Origin: Enorma burkinafasonensis
GTDB taxonomy: Bacteria; Actinomycetota; Coriobacteriia; Coriobacteriales; Coriobacteriaceae
NCBI RefSeq assembly: GCF_902150035.1
Contig: NZ_LR597507.1
Span: forward strand, 1-64,000
Direction of reading: 5' to 3'
DNA: 64,000 nucleotides
The notes under the pieces are model-generated. The model was given only the letters and a program-made list of their open reading frames with translations, searched no databases and was not told the origin of the DNA. The position numbers were made by a program, and so were the translations under genes. Positions 56,277 to 64,000 of this stretch are shown in pieces (position 1 is the stretch's first letter; the number at the start of each line of letters is the position of its first letter).

Positions 56277-57070
56277 TGGAGTCTTCGATGAGCGTGACCG
56301 AACGGCGCATGAGCATATTCTCGATCCTCGAGGAACAGGGCGTCGCGGATATCAAGAGCCTCGCCGAGCACTTTGGCGTCTCGACCATGACGATCCGTCG
56401 CGACCTGCAGCTCTTCGAGCGCCAGGGTCTTGTCACCATGAACTACGGCAGCGCCTACCTGAACCGCGCCGCCTCGACGCGCGAGCCGAGCTTCGCCGCC
56501 AAGACGAGCCAGCAGGTCGCCCAGAAGCAGGCCATCGGCGAGCTGGCCGCCTCCACGGTCCGAGACGGCGAGTCCATCATCATCGACTGCGGCACCACGC
56601 CGCTGCAGGTCCTGCGCGCGCTCACCGCCAAGAACGTCACCGTGTTCACGAGCTCGCTGCCCGTAGCGAACCTCGTCACCGAGCGCGACGACATCGAGCT
56701 CTTCTTCGCCCCGGGGCGCTACCGGAGCGTCTCCGCCGGCGTGGTGGGCGACCTCGCCAGCGAGTTCTACCACTCGCTCCACGTCGACAAGGCCTTCCTG
56801 GGCGCGCACGCCTGCACGGTCGAGGACGGCGCCATGCAGCCCGCCGTGGAGGACGCGACCACCAAGCGTGCCATCATGGCGGCGGCATCCGAGACGTTCC
56901 TGCTCGTCGACTCGGCGAAGTTCGGCAAGACCGCGCTCGTGGAGAACGCCCGCCTCGACGAGTACGACCACGTGGTCACCGACGACCTCCTGGATCCCGA
57001 GGAGCTCGAGCGGGTGCGCGCGGCCTCGGCGGATCTCATGGTCGCGCAGGTGGGCGGCGCGCGGCAGTGA
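56276..57070 (+). CDS. DeoR-family transcriptional regulator
   Basis: A 264-residue DeoR/GlpR-type regulator. The helix-turn-helix (residues 20-60) includes DIKSLAEHFGVSTMTIRRDL. A phosphosugar-binding domain follows, with IDCGTTPLQVLRAL and FAPGRYRSVSAGVVG. DeoR regulators respond to phosphorylated sugars, and co-transcription with the activase suggests control of the aldolase and glycyl radical genes by an anhydrosugar phosphate or related metabolite. The start may be 56276 (overlapping the activase stop) or 56288. Confidence 0.92.
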   Translation: MESSMSVTERRMSIFSILEEQGVADIKSLAEHFGVSTMTIRRDLQLFERQGLVTMNYGSAYLNRAASTREPSFAAKTSQQVAQKQAIGELAASTVRDGESIIIDCGTTPLQVLRALTAKNVTVFTSSLPVANLVTERDDIELFFAPGRYRSVSAGVVGDLASEFYHSLHVDKAFLGAHACTVEDGAMQPAVEDATTKRAIMAAASETFLLVDSAKFGKTALVENARLDEYDHVVTDDLLDPEELERVRAASADLMVAQVGGARQ

Positions 57071-57139
57071 CATCGCACGGCGGCGGGGCCCGGCACCGGC
57101 ACCCGTCGCGATTCGGCCGTTCAAGCGAAAGGGGCTCTC

Positions 57140-57388
57140 ATGCACGATGTCGGAATGAACATGGGCCAGCTGGCCATGAGCGTGAAGCAGGTCGACGACA
57201 CCATTGCGCTCGCGCGCGACTGGAGCCATAGCCTGCTCCATGCCACCGAGGCCTACGACATGCCCTGCATCGGCGGGAAGCTCGAGACCGCGCTCGCCGC
57301 GCTCGACGAGGCGCGCGACGCGCTTCAGGGCTACGAGGACGCCATCGAGGCCGACCACAACGCCGTCGGTACCGTCAAGCTGGTGTGA
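57140..57388 (+). CDS. Small helical protein of unknown function upstream of nikR
   Basis: An 82-residue, mostly helical protein (MHDVGMNMGQLAMSVKQVDD onward) with three histidines and no membrane segment. I do not recognise a family. AAAGGGGCTCTC precedes the ATG. The stop is one base before the nikR start, so the two are co-translated, and the gene heads the nikR-hypF unit. A role in nickel or hydrogenase handling is suggested only by position. Confidence 0.7.
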   Translation: MHDVGMNMGQLAMSVKQVDDTIALARDWSHSLLHATEAYDMPCIGGKLETALAALDEARDALQGYEDAIEADHNAVGTVKLV

Positions 57389-57389
57389 T

Positions 57390-57833
57390 ATGGGCGCCCC
57401 GCACGCATCGGGCGAGCTCGTCCGCTTCTCCATCGCCATGCCCGCCGACCTGCTCGACGCCTTCGACGGCCAGATCGCGCGGCGCGGTGAGGGCGCCAAC
57501 CGCTCCGAGGCCATCCGCGACCTCATCCGCTCGTCTCTGGTCGAGGAGGAGCTGCGCACGCCCGAGGCGCAGGTCATCGGCTCGCTAACCATGATCTACG
57601 ACCACCACACCGGCGACTTGACCCGCCGTCTCGACGAGATCCAGCACGACTACACCCCCGAGATCGTCTCGACGATGCACGTGCACCTGGACCACCACAA
57701 CTGCCTCGAGATCCTCGCGCTGCGCGGCAAGGGCGAGCGCGTCTACGAGCTCGCCGACAAGCTCCTGGGGTTGCGCGGCGTGAAGCACGGCGAGCTCACC
57801 TGCGCCGCCACCGACCAGAGCCTCGAGCGCTAG
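57390..57833 (+). CDS. nikR: Nickel-responsive regulator NikR
   Basis: A 147-residue ribbon-helix-helix regulator with an ACT-like nickel domain. The N-terminal DNA-binding strand is LVRFSIAMPADLLDAFD. The nickel ligands His86, His97, His99 and Cys105 (QHDYTPE, MHVHLDHHNCLE) match E. coli NikR. With nickel it should repress nickel uptake or adjust hydrogenase genes. The position directly before hypF ties it to NiFe-hydrogenase assembly. Confidence 0.94.
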   Translation: MGAPHASGELVRFSIAMPADLLDAFDGQIARRGEGANRSEAIRDLIRSSLVEEELRTPEAQVIGSLTMIYDHHTGDLTRRLDEIQHDYTPEIVSTMHVHLDHHNCLEILALRGKGERVYELADKLLGLRGVKHGELTCAATDQSLER

Positions 57834-57840
57834 GGCGCGC

Positions 57841-60315
57841 ATGCCGCGGGTGCGCGTACACATCACCGGGATCGTGCAGGGCGTGGGCATGCGCCCGTTC
57901 GTGTACCGCGAGGCCGTGGCGGCGGGCATCGACGGCTGGGTCCTGAACGCGACCGACGGCGTGCACATCGAGGCCGCGGGGGCGCGCCCGCAGCTAGACG
58001 CGTTCATCGCCGCGCTCGAGGCGCATGCACCGTCGGCGGCGCGCATCGACCGCATCGATGTCGAGCCCTGCGGCGAGGCGGGCGAGCCGGCCGCGGAGGG
58101 GTTCTCCATCGTGGCATCCGACGGCGCGGGCGCGCGCACCACCCTCGTCTCCCCCGACATCGCCACCTGCGACGACTGCCTGCGCGAGCTCTTCGACCCC
58201 GCCGACCGGCGCTACCACTACCCCTTCATCAACTGCACCAACTGCGGGCCGCGCTACACCATCATCGAGGCGCTCCCCTACGACCGGCCGCTCACCTCGA
58301 TGGGGGCGTTCCCCATGTGCGCGCGGTGCGCCGCGGAGTACGCGGACCCGCTCGACCGGCGCTTCCACGCCCAGCCCGACGCCTGCTTCGACTGCGGGCC
58401 GCACATCACCTGGCGCGAAGCCGGCAGCGAGGACGAGCTGCGCGGGCTGACCCTGCCCGAGAGCGACGCGATCATCGAGCGTTGCTGCGAGCTCCTGCGC
58501 GCCGGCGGCATCGTGGCGATCAAGGGTCTCGGCGGGTTCCACCTCGCCTGCGACGCCACGAACGAGCGGGCCGTGCAGGAGCTCCGGCGGCGCAAGCGGC
58601 GAGCGCGCAAGGCGCTCGCTGTGATGGTGCCCGACCTCGCGTGCGCCGAGGGCCTCTGCCACATCGACGATACCGAGCGCGCGCTCCTTACCGGCTCCGT
58701 CCGACCCATCGTGCTGCTGCGCCGCAAGGGCGGCGCCGGGCTGTATGGGGGCACGGTCGCATCCCATCCCGCCGGTACGCTCGCGCCCTCCGTCGCGCTC
58801 GACCTCCCCGAGATCGGCATCATGCTGCCCTACACGCCGCTCCAGCACCTCATCATGGCGTCGTTCGGCAGACCTATCGTCATGACCAGCGGCAACGTGA
58901 GCGGCAACCCCATCGAGATCGATGATGGGGCGGCGTGGGAGCGCCTGGTCGCAAGCGGCATCGCCGACGCGCTCGTCGGCAACGACCGCGAGATCCGCGC
59001 CCGCTTCGATGACTCGGTGGTGCGCGTGGTCGCGGCGGGCGCGCCGGTCGTCCTCCCCGTGCGCCGCGCCCGCGGCTACGCGCCGCAACCGCTCGAGCTG
59101 CCCGCCTGCTCAGGTACGGCTCCCACCATCCTCGCCTGCGGTGCCGAGCAGAAGGCCACGCTCGCCTTCACGCGCGACGACGGCGCGGGGGCGCGCTGCT
59201 TCCTCTCGCAGCATATCGGCGACGTCGAGCAGGCGCTGACGCTCGACGCCTGGCACGAGGCCCGCGAGCACATGGCCCGCCTCTTCGACCTCGCGCCCGC
59301 CGCCCTCGCCTGCGACCTGCACCAGGGCTACCTCACGAGCCAGTGGGCGCGCGCAGAGGCGCGCAGGCGCGCGCTGCCGCTCGTCGAGGTGCAGCACCAC
59401 CATGCCCACATCGCCGCGGTCGTCGCCGAGAAGGCCGCCCAGGGGGCGATCGACGACAAGGCCCCTGTCGTGGGCGTCGCACTCGACGGCACGGGCGCCG
59501 GGGACGACGGCACCATCTGGGGCGGCGAGATCCTCGTCGCGACGCTTACCGGCTACGAGCGCGCGGCGCATCTCGCCACCTGGCCGCTCCCCGGCGGGGC
59601 GGCGGCGGTGCGCGACCCCAGGCGCTGCGCCTATGCGCTGCTGCGCGAACATGGCCTCCTCGACCATCCCGGTGCCGCGGGCCTACTCGCCGCGCTCGGT
59701 CCTAAGCTCCGGGAGACCCTGGACGCCATGATCGATCGCGGTATCAACTCGCCGCGCACGAGCAGCATGGGGCGCTTCCTCGATGCGTGCGCGGCCGTAC
59801 TCGGCATCTGCGACCGCGCGACCTACGATGGCGAGCCCGCCATCGAGCTCGAGGCGGCGGCGAGCCGCGCGCGGTCGTGCGGCCATCTTCCGCTTAACGA
59901 GGGGGAAGGCTGTCGCGGGATCGATGCGGCCGGCCGCGCCGACGGCGGCGGGGAGGCGCTCATCCTCGACCCCGCGCCGCTGCTCCGTGCGCTCCTGGAC
60001 GGCATCGCCGCAGGAATCGCTGCGGATGAGCTCGCCTGTGCCTTGCATGGCGGGGTCGCCGAGCTGGTGGTCGAGGCCACCCGGCTCGTGGCCCGGCGCC
60101 ATGGCATCGATGCCGTCGCGCTCTCCGGCGGGGTCTTCATGAACCGCATCCTGCTCGAGGCGGTGCACCGGTCCCTCGATGCGGCAGGGCTTACGGTCCT
60201 AGTCCCCACCACGGTCCCGGTGAACGACGGCTGCATCGCCTACGGCCAGGCCGCCGTGACCCGCGCGCGCCTGGCGATAGCGGCGCCCGCCGCCGAAGAC
60301 CGGCCGGGCGCCTGA
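57841..60315 (+). CDS. hypF: Carbamoyltransferase HypF
   Basis: Makes the carbamoyl/thiocarbamate group that becomes cyanide of the NiFe-hydrogenase centre. The 824-residue protein has the full domain order: acylphosphatase (1-95, HITGIVQGVGMRPFVYRE), zinc-finger pairs (CDDC, CTNC, CARC, CFDC, about 110-185), YrdC-like domain (about 200-390) and Kae1-like carbamoyltransferase domain with EVQHHHAHIAAV and SGGVFMN. It lies 7 bases after nikR. Confidence 0.96.
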   Translation: MPRVRVHITGIVQGVGMRPFVYREAVAAGIDGWVLNATDGVHIEAAGARPQLDAFIAALEAHAPSAARIDRIDVEPCGEAGEPAAEGFSIVASDGAGARTTLVSPDIATCDDCLRELFDPADRRYHYPFINCTNCGPRYTIIEALPYDRPLTSMGAFPMCARCAAEYADPLDRRFHAQPDACFDCGPHITWREAGSEDELRGLTLPESDAIIERCCELLRAGGIVAIKGLGGFHLACDATNERAVQELRRRKRRARKALAVMVPDLACAEGLCHIDDTERALLTGSVRPIVLLRRKGGAGLYGGTVASHPAGTLAPSVALDLPEIGIMLPYTPLQHLIMASFGRPIVMTSGNVSGNPIEIDDGAAWERLVASGIADALVGNDREIRARFDDSVVRVVAAGAPVVLPVRRARGYAPQPLELPACSGTAPTILACGAEQKATLAFTRDDGAGARCFLSQHIGDVEQALTLDAWHEAREHMARLFDLAPAALACDLHQGYLTSQWARAEARRRALPLVEVQHHHAHIAAVVAEKAAQGAIDDKAPVVGVALDGTGAGDDGTIWGGEILVATLTGYERAAHLATWPLPGGAAAVRDPRRCAYALLREHGLLDHPGAAGLLAALGPKLRETLDAMIDRGINSPRTSSMGRFLDACAAVLGICDRATYDGEPAIELEAAASRARSCGHLPLNEGEGCRGIDAAGRADGGGEALILDPAPLLRALLDGIAAGIAADELACALHGGVAELVVEATRLVARRHGIDAVALSGGVFMNRILLEAVHRSLDAAGLTVLVPTTVPVNDGCIAYGQAAVTRARLAIAAPAAEDRPGA

Positions 60316-60330
60316 TGCGCCCCGCGCGGT

Positions 60331-60359
60331 TTGCCCAAACGTTGGCGTGAGAGTACCAT
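60331..60359 (+). promoter_or_regulatory. Promoter of hypCDE
   Basis: TTGCCC (60331-60336), a 17-base spacer and TACCAT (60354-60359), 32 bases before hypC. The gap follows hypF, so hypCDE can be expressed apart from nikR-hypF. Confidence 0.5.
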
Positions 60360-60390
60360 CTTTACGCGAACGAACCGAAGGAGCGCACCT

Positions 60391-60675
60391 ATGTGTCTAG
60401 CCATTCCCGGTGAGATCGTCCAGATCGACGGCACGCACGCCACGCTCGACATGCTCGGCGTGCGCCGGTCCATATCGCTCGCCCTCACGCCCGAGGCGCG
60501 CGTAGGCGACTGGGTGCTCGTCCACGCCGGCTTCAGCATCCAGGTGGTCGACGAGGCGGAGGCGCGTCAGACCATCGAGCTGGTGCGCGAGCTCGATGAG
60601 CTCGCGAGCGAGGATATCCCCGCGGCGGCCTATGAGGCCGACGGGGACGCGACTGTCAGGGCTGTCCGCCCATGA
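60391..60675 (+). CDS. hypC: Hydrogenase maturation chaperone HypC
   Basis: A 94-residue HypC/HupF protein with the essential N-terminal MCLAIPGEI (Cys2 holds the Fe(CN)2CO unit) and WVLVHAGFSIQVVDE. It partners HypD and delivers iron to the hydrogenase large subunit. GAAGGAGCGCACCT precedes the ATG. The stop overlaps the hypD start as ATGA. Confidence 0.95.
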   Translation: MCLAIPGEIVQIDGTHATLDMLGVRRSISLALTPEARVGDWVLVHAGFSIQVVDEAEARQTIELVRELDELASEDIPAAAYEADGDATVRAVRP

Positions 60676-61793
60676 GCGCGAACGGCGCGCCCCAGGAGAG
60701 CGCACCCGGCCTCGACCTTGCCGCCTTCAGGGACCCCGCGCTCGCCCGCGGCCTCATCGGCCGCATCCGCGACCTGGTGGGATCGCGCGCCATCAACCTC
60801 ATGGAGGTCTGCGGGACGCACACGATGAGCATCGGGCGCTACGGGTTCCGCTCGGTCATGCCCGAGGGCCTGAGGCTGCTGTCCGGCCCCGGCTGCCCCG
60901 TGTGCGTGACGGCGAACGGCGACATCGACCGCGCCATCGCGCTCGCCCGCATGGACGGCGCGACCGTCGCCACCTTCGGCGACATGGTGCGCGTGCCCGG
61001 CAGCACCTCGTCGCTCGCGCAGGAGAAGGCCGCCGGCCGCGACGTGCGCGTGGTCTACTCCCCCCTCGATGCGCTCGAGATCGCCGCGCGCGAGCCCGAG
61101 CGCGAGGTCATCTTCCTCGGCGTGGGCTTCGAGACCACCACGCCCGCCATCGCCGCGTCCATCCTCGAGGCCGCATCACGCGGCATCTCGAACTTCAGCG
61201 TGCTCAGCATGCACAAGACCACGCCGGCGGCGCTGCGCGCCATCGCCGACGATCCCGAGACGGCCATCGACGGCTTCATCCTGCCCGGCCATGTCTCGAC
61301 CATCACCGGCACCGAGCCGTTCCGCTTCCTCGTCGACGAGTACGGCATCCCCGGTGTGGTGACCGGCTTCGAGCCGGTTGACATCCTCGAGGGCATCATG
61401 CAGCTCGTCGACATGATCGGGCGGCACGAGCCCGCGATCGGCAACGCCTACCGCCGCGGCGTGCGCGACGAGGGCAACGCGACCGCGCGGCGCATCACCG
61501 AGCAGGTCTTCGAGCCCTGCGACGCCACCTGGCGCGGGCTGGGCGAGCTTCCCGCGTCGGGCATGCGCATCCGCGCGGACTTTCGCGCCTTCGATGCCCG
61601 CGCGCGCTTCGACGTCGCGGTCGAACCCACGCGCGAGCCGCGCGGCTGCCGCTGCGGGGACGTGCTGCGCGGCGCGATCGCCCCGAGCGCGTGCCCGCTC
61701 TTCGGGACGGCGTGCACGCCCGAGCATCCCGTGGGCCCGTGCATGGTCTCGAGCGAGGGCAGCTGCGCCGCCTACCATACGTACCGTCTCTAG
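60672..61793 (+). CDS. hypD: Hydrogenase maturation protein HypD
   Basis: A 373-residue Fe-S protein that assembles the Fe(CN)2CO unit with HypC and HypE. Conserved segments are MEVCGTHT, GPGCPVCV, GFETTTPA and the C-terminal cluster cysteines (CRCG, CPLFGTAC, GPCMVSSEGSC). It is translationally coupled to hypC. Confidence 0.96.
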   Translation: MSANGAPQESAPGLDLAAFRDPALARGLIGRIRDLVGSRAINLMEVCGTHTMSIGRYGFRSVMPEGLRLLSGPGCPVCVTANGDIDRAIALARMDGATVATFGDMVRVPGSTSSLAQEKAAGRDVRVVYSPLDALEIAAREPEREVIFLGVGFETTTPAIAASILEAASRGISNFSVLSMHKTTPAALRAIADDPETAIDGFILPGHVSTITGTEPFRFLVDEYGIPGVVTGFEPVDILEGIMQLVDMIGRHEPAIGNAYRRGVRDEGNATARRITEQVFEPCDATWRGLGELPASGMRIRADFRAFDARARFDVAVEPTREPRGCRCGDVLRGAIAPSACPLFGTACTPEHPVGPCMVSSEGSCAAYHTYRL

Positions 61794-61866
61794 ATGCGGC
61801 GCGGGCGCGGCGCGCAGGCCCAGCCCGTTCCGCCGGCCCCATACCCGCACGACCCCGGGAGGTCTT

Positions 61867-62895
61867 ATGTCTTCGAGCGATACCACCGTCCAGATGAGCC
61901 ACGGCTCGGGCGGGCAGATGATGAAGCGCCTCATCGACGAGGTGTTCCTCGAGGCGTTCGGCGCGGCCGAGCTGCACGCCGGCGACGACGCGGGCGTCGC
62001 CGCGCTCCCCGCGACCGGCCGCATCGCGCTCTCCACCGACACCTTCGTGGTCACGCCGCAGTTCTTCCCCGGCGGCGACATCGGCAGGCTCGCGGTCTCG
62101 GGCACGGTGAACGACGTCGCGACCTCGGGCGCCCACGTGCGCTACCTCTCCTGCGGCTTCATCCTCGAAGAAGGCTACCCGCTCGCCGACCTCGAGCGGA
62201 TCTGCGCGAGCATGGCCGCCACGGCGCGCGAGGCGGGCGTGGATATCATCACCGGCGACACCAAGGTCGTGGGGCGCGGCAAGGCGGACGGGGTCTTCAT
62301 CAACACGGCGGGTGTGGGCGAGGTGCCCACGGGCGTCGCGCTCTCGGGCGCGAACGTGCAGCCGGGCGACGTCGTCCTGGTGTCGGGCACGATGGGCGAC
62401 CACGGCATCGCCATCATGAGCACGCGCGAGGGGCTCTCGTTCTCGACCGACATCGAGAGCGACGTCGCACCGCTCAACCACCTCATCGCCGCGGTGCTGG
62501 AGGCGGCGCCCCATGCGCGCTGCTTCCGCGACCCCACGCGCGGCGGGCTGGCGAGCACGCTCAACGAGTTCGCCCAGGCGAGCGGCGTCGACATCGAGCT
62601 CGACGAGGAGGCCGTCCCGGTGAAGGCTCAGGTGCGCGCCGCGTGCGAGATGCTCGGCTACGACCCCCTGCAGGTCGCGAACGAGGGCAAGATGGTCGCG
62701 GTGGTGCCCGGCGGCGACCCCGACGCCGCGCTCGCCGCCATGCGCGCGAGCCGTTACGGGGAGCACGCGGCGATCGTGGGCGCCGCGGTTGCGCCGAGGC
62801 GCGCCGAGGGCCCCTGCGTGCGCGTGCGCACGCCCTGGGGGGCCGAGCGCATCCTCGACATGGTCGTGGGCGAGCAGCTGCCACGCATCTGCTAG
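61867..62895 (+). CDS. hypE: Hydrogenase expression/formation protein HypE
   Basis: A 342-residue AIR-synthase-like ATPase that dehydrates the thiocarbamate on its C-terminal cysteine to thiocyanate. The protein ends in PRIC, the required tail. The N-terminal MSHGSGG and the internal GDDAGV and FRDPTRGGLA are typical. The start at 61867 follows GGGAGGTCTT. A 73-base gap separates it from hypD. hypA and hypB are absent from the window. Confidence 0.96.
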   Translation: MSSSDTTVQMSHGSGGQMMKRLIDEVFLEAFGAAELHAGDDAGVAALPATGRIALSTDTFVVTPQFFPGGDIGRLAVSGTVNDVATSGAHVRYLSCGFILEEGYPLADLERICASMAATAREAGVDIITGDTKVVGRGKADGVFINTAGVGEVPTGVALSGANVQPGDVVLVSGTMGDHGIAIMSTREGLSFSTDIESDVAPLNHLIAAVLEAAPHARCFRDPTRGGLASTLNEFAQASGVDIELDEEAVPVKAQVRAACEMLGYDPLQVANEGKMVAVVPGGDPDAALAAMRASRYGEHAAIVGAAVAPRRAEGPCVRVRTPWGAERILDMVVGEQLPRIC

Positions 62896-62904
62896 GGAGG
62901 GCCC

Positions 62905-63591
62905 ATGCGCTACACCCACGTCATCTTCGATCTTGACGGGACCCTGCTCGACACGCTGCAGGACCTGGCCTGCACGTGCAACCTCGTCTGCGAGCGCAAC
63001 GGCTGGCCCACCTTCCCGGTCGACGCCTACCGCTACAAGGTCGGCAACGGCATGCCCAAGCTCGTCGAGCGCATCATCCCCGCCGAGTTCGCCGGCATGC
63101 CCGATGTGTTCGAGCGGACGCTTAGCGCCTTCCAGGCTGCCTACGCCGCGCATGCGCAGGACCACACGGCGCCCTATCCCGGCATCATCGATACCCTCGA
63201 TGGGCTCGCCGCGGCGGGTGTCACCCTCGCGGTGCTCAGCAACAAGGACCACGCCGCCGTGGTCCCGCTTGTCGAGCGCTACTTCGGCAAGCGGTTCGTC
63301 CTGGTCCAGGGGCGCATCGACGCCTTCCCGCCCAAACCGGCGGCACCGATCACCCGGTATGTCCTCGATGCGCTCGACGCGCCCGTCGCCTCGACGCTCT
63401 ACGTGGGCGACAGCTCCGTGGATGTGGAGACCGGACACAACGCCGGCCTCGACGTCGCAGGGGTCGCCTGGGGGTTCCGCGGACGGGCGGAGCTCGAGCG
63501 TGCCGGCGCGGACCGCATCGCGGAGAAGCCGGCGGAGCTGCTCGGCATCGTGCGGGGCACGCGCGACGCGCCCGCGCGCCTCAAGCCCTAG
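62905..63591 (+). CDS. HAD-family phosphatase, phosphoglycolate-phosphatase-like
   Basis: A 228-residue HAD hydrolase with motif I FDLDGTLLDT, motif II AVLSNKDH, motif III lysine in FPPKPAAP and motif IV YVGDSSVDVETGHNAG. The small helical cap lies between motifs I and II, as in Gph. It may remove 2-phosphoglycolate or other phosphate esters. GGGAGGGCCC precedes the start, 9 bases after hypE, so it is probably read through from the hyp operon without a known functional link. Confidence 0.9.
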   Translation: MRYTHVIFDLDGTLLDTLQDLACTCNLVCERNGWPTFPVDAYRYKVGNGMPKLVERIIPAEFAGMPDVFERTLSAFQAAYAAHAQDHTAPYPGIIDTLDGLAAAGVTLAVLSNKDHAAVVPLVERYFGKRFVLVQGRIDAFPPKPAAPITRYVLDALDAPVASTLYVGDSSVDVETGHNAGLDVAGVAWGFRGRAELERAGADRIAEKPAELLGIVRGTRDAPARLKP

Positions 63592-63628
63592 CAGGCGGGC
63601 CGGGCGCGACGGCAGCCAGGCGCGGCCG

Positions 63629-64000
63629 CTACCCGCCGAAGACCTCCATCAGGGCGATGTGTGACGGCTCGTCCATCCACCAGACGCCGTCTCCGTCCTG
63701 CACGAAGACGATCTCGATCGCTCTTTCCTCCACGGCGGTCTCATCCACCGTTTCGAGCAGCAGCTGGCCCGCGAACCGGTAGATCTGCTCCTCGCTCGTA
63801 ACCGTCGAGGGGTCCACCGTCTGGGACCACTCCTGGAACCGGCGCTGGAACTCGGTCACGATGCCGTCGTAGGGTTTCACGGTCAACGTGAGCCGCACGG
63901 TCGCCGTGTCGCCGTCGACGCTCACGGCGCCCACCTCGTAGTCGTACCCGTCGAGGAAGGCCTCGAGGAACTGGTCCATGGTGATGCCGAGCGCGGTGAA
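63629..64000 (-). CDS. C-terminal part of a hypothetical (possibly secreted) protein, truncated by the window edge
   Basis: The minus-strand frame stays open to the last base (the seven codons upstream of the first visible ATG read FTALGIT), so the start lies outside the window. About 123 residues are visible, with alternating acidic segments (DGYDYEVGAVSVDGDTATVR, then TLTVKPYDGIVTEFQ). The style resembles C-terminal domains of Coriobacterial and clostridial lipoproteins of unknown function. It is convergent with the upstream phosphatase gene. No function can be assigned. Confidence 0.65.
   Translation of the reverse strand, partial: FTALGITMDQFLEAFLDGYDYEVGAVSVDGDTATVRLTLTVKPYDGIVTEFQRRFQEWSQTVDPSTVTSEEQIYRFAGQLLLETVDETAVEERAIEIVFVQDGDGVWWMDEPSHIALMEVFGG

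Overview
The window is a high-GC, densely packed bacterial chromosome segment with strong G/C preference at codon third positions. Three things point to an anaerobic member of the Coriobacteriia (Actinomycetota), perhaps a Collinsella-like gut species: the dnaK-grpE-dnaJ-hspR order, a giant fused 2-hydroxyacyl-CoA dehydratase activase-type protein, and oxygen-sensitive chemistry (glycyl radical enzyme, radical SAM activase, 2[4Fe-4S] ferredoxin, hydrogenase maturation). The genus is an inference. I saw no rRNA, tRNA, CRISPR array, intact insertion sequence or prophage.

Layout. 1-9.8 kb: a broken GntR regulator beside a perfect 38-bp palindrome, then glmM, lgt, a NifU-like protein, a 21-bp minisatellite, a large polytopic membrane protein, an OPT transporter, coaX and nagA. 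9.8-10.4 kb: a gene-free cluster of hairpins and a MITE-like inverted repeat. 10.4-15.8 kb: a 1546-residue fused activase, translationally coupled to a TetR regulator with its own palindromic operator. 16-21.5 kb: a lactose/cellobiose-family PTS (IIB, IIC, IIA) with a GH1 6-phospho-glycosidase, divergent from a PRD regulator. 21.5-26 kb: a group II amino-acid decarboxylase divergent from a LysR gene, a HAD phosphatase and a YbaK-like deacylase. 26-34.6 kb: ilvD-ilvB-ilvN-ilvC behind a T-box leader, a DUF2974-type hydrolase and ilvA. 34.7-40 kb: an orphan ABC ATPase, proC, glyA, murB and an Old Yellow Enzyme relative. 40-43.4 kb: an FMN riboswitch followed by ribU, a fused two-domain ECF ATPase and ecfT. 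43.4-49.6 kb: a purine permease and xpt, then the HspR heat-shock operon. 50-51.5 kb: ferredoxin, a UDG-fold-like orphan and thioredoxin. 51.7-57 kb: an FSA-type aldolase, a YbiW-like glycyl radical enzyme, its activase and a DeoR regulator. 57-63.6 kb: nikR and hypF, hypC, hypD, hypE, then a phosphoglycolate-phosphatase-like gene. The last gene runs off the window.

How the genes fit together. The aldolase, glycyl radical enzyme, activase and DeoR regulator match the gene set of the E. coli ybiW/fsaA region, for which an 'anhydroglycolysis' route (1,5-anhydroglucitol-6-phosphate to 1-deoxyfructose-6-phosphate to glyceraldehyde-3-phosphate plus hydroxyacetone) has been reported. Branched-chain amino-acid synthesis appears to be controlled by a T-box that masks the ilvD ribosome-binding site. 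The hyp genes supply NiFe-hydrogenase cofactor assembly under a nickel sensor. The PTS enzyme carries a LacG-type phosphate pocket and a tryptophan suggesting galactosides rather than cellobiose. Several different non-coding inverted repeats between operons are the least explained part of the window.
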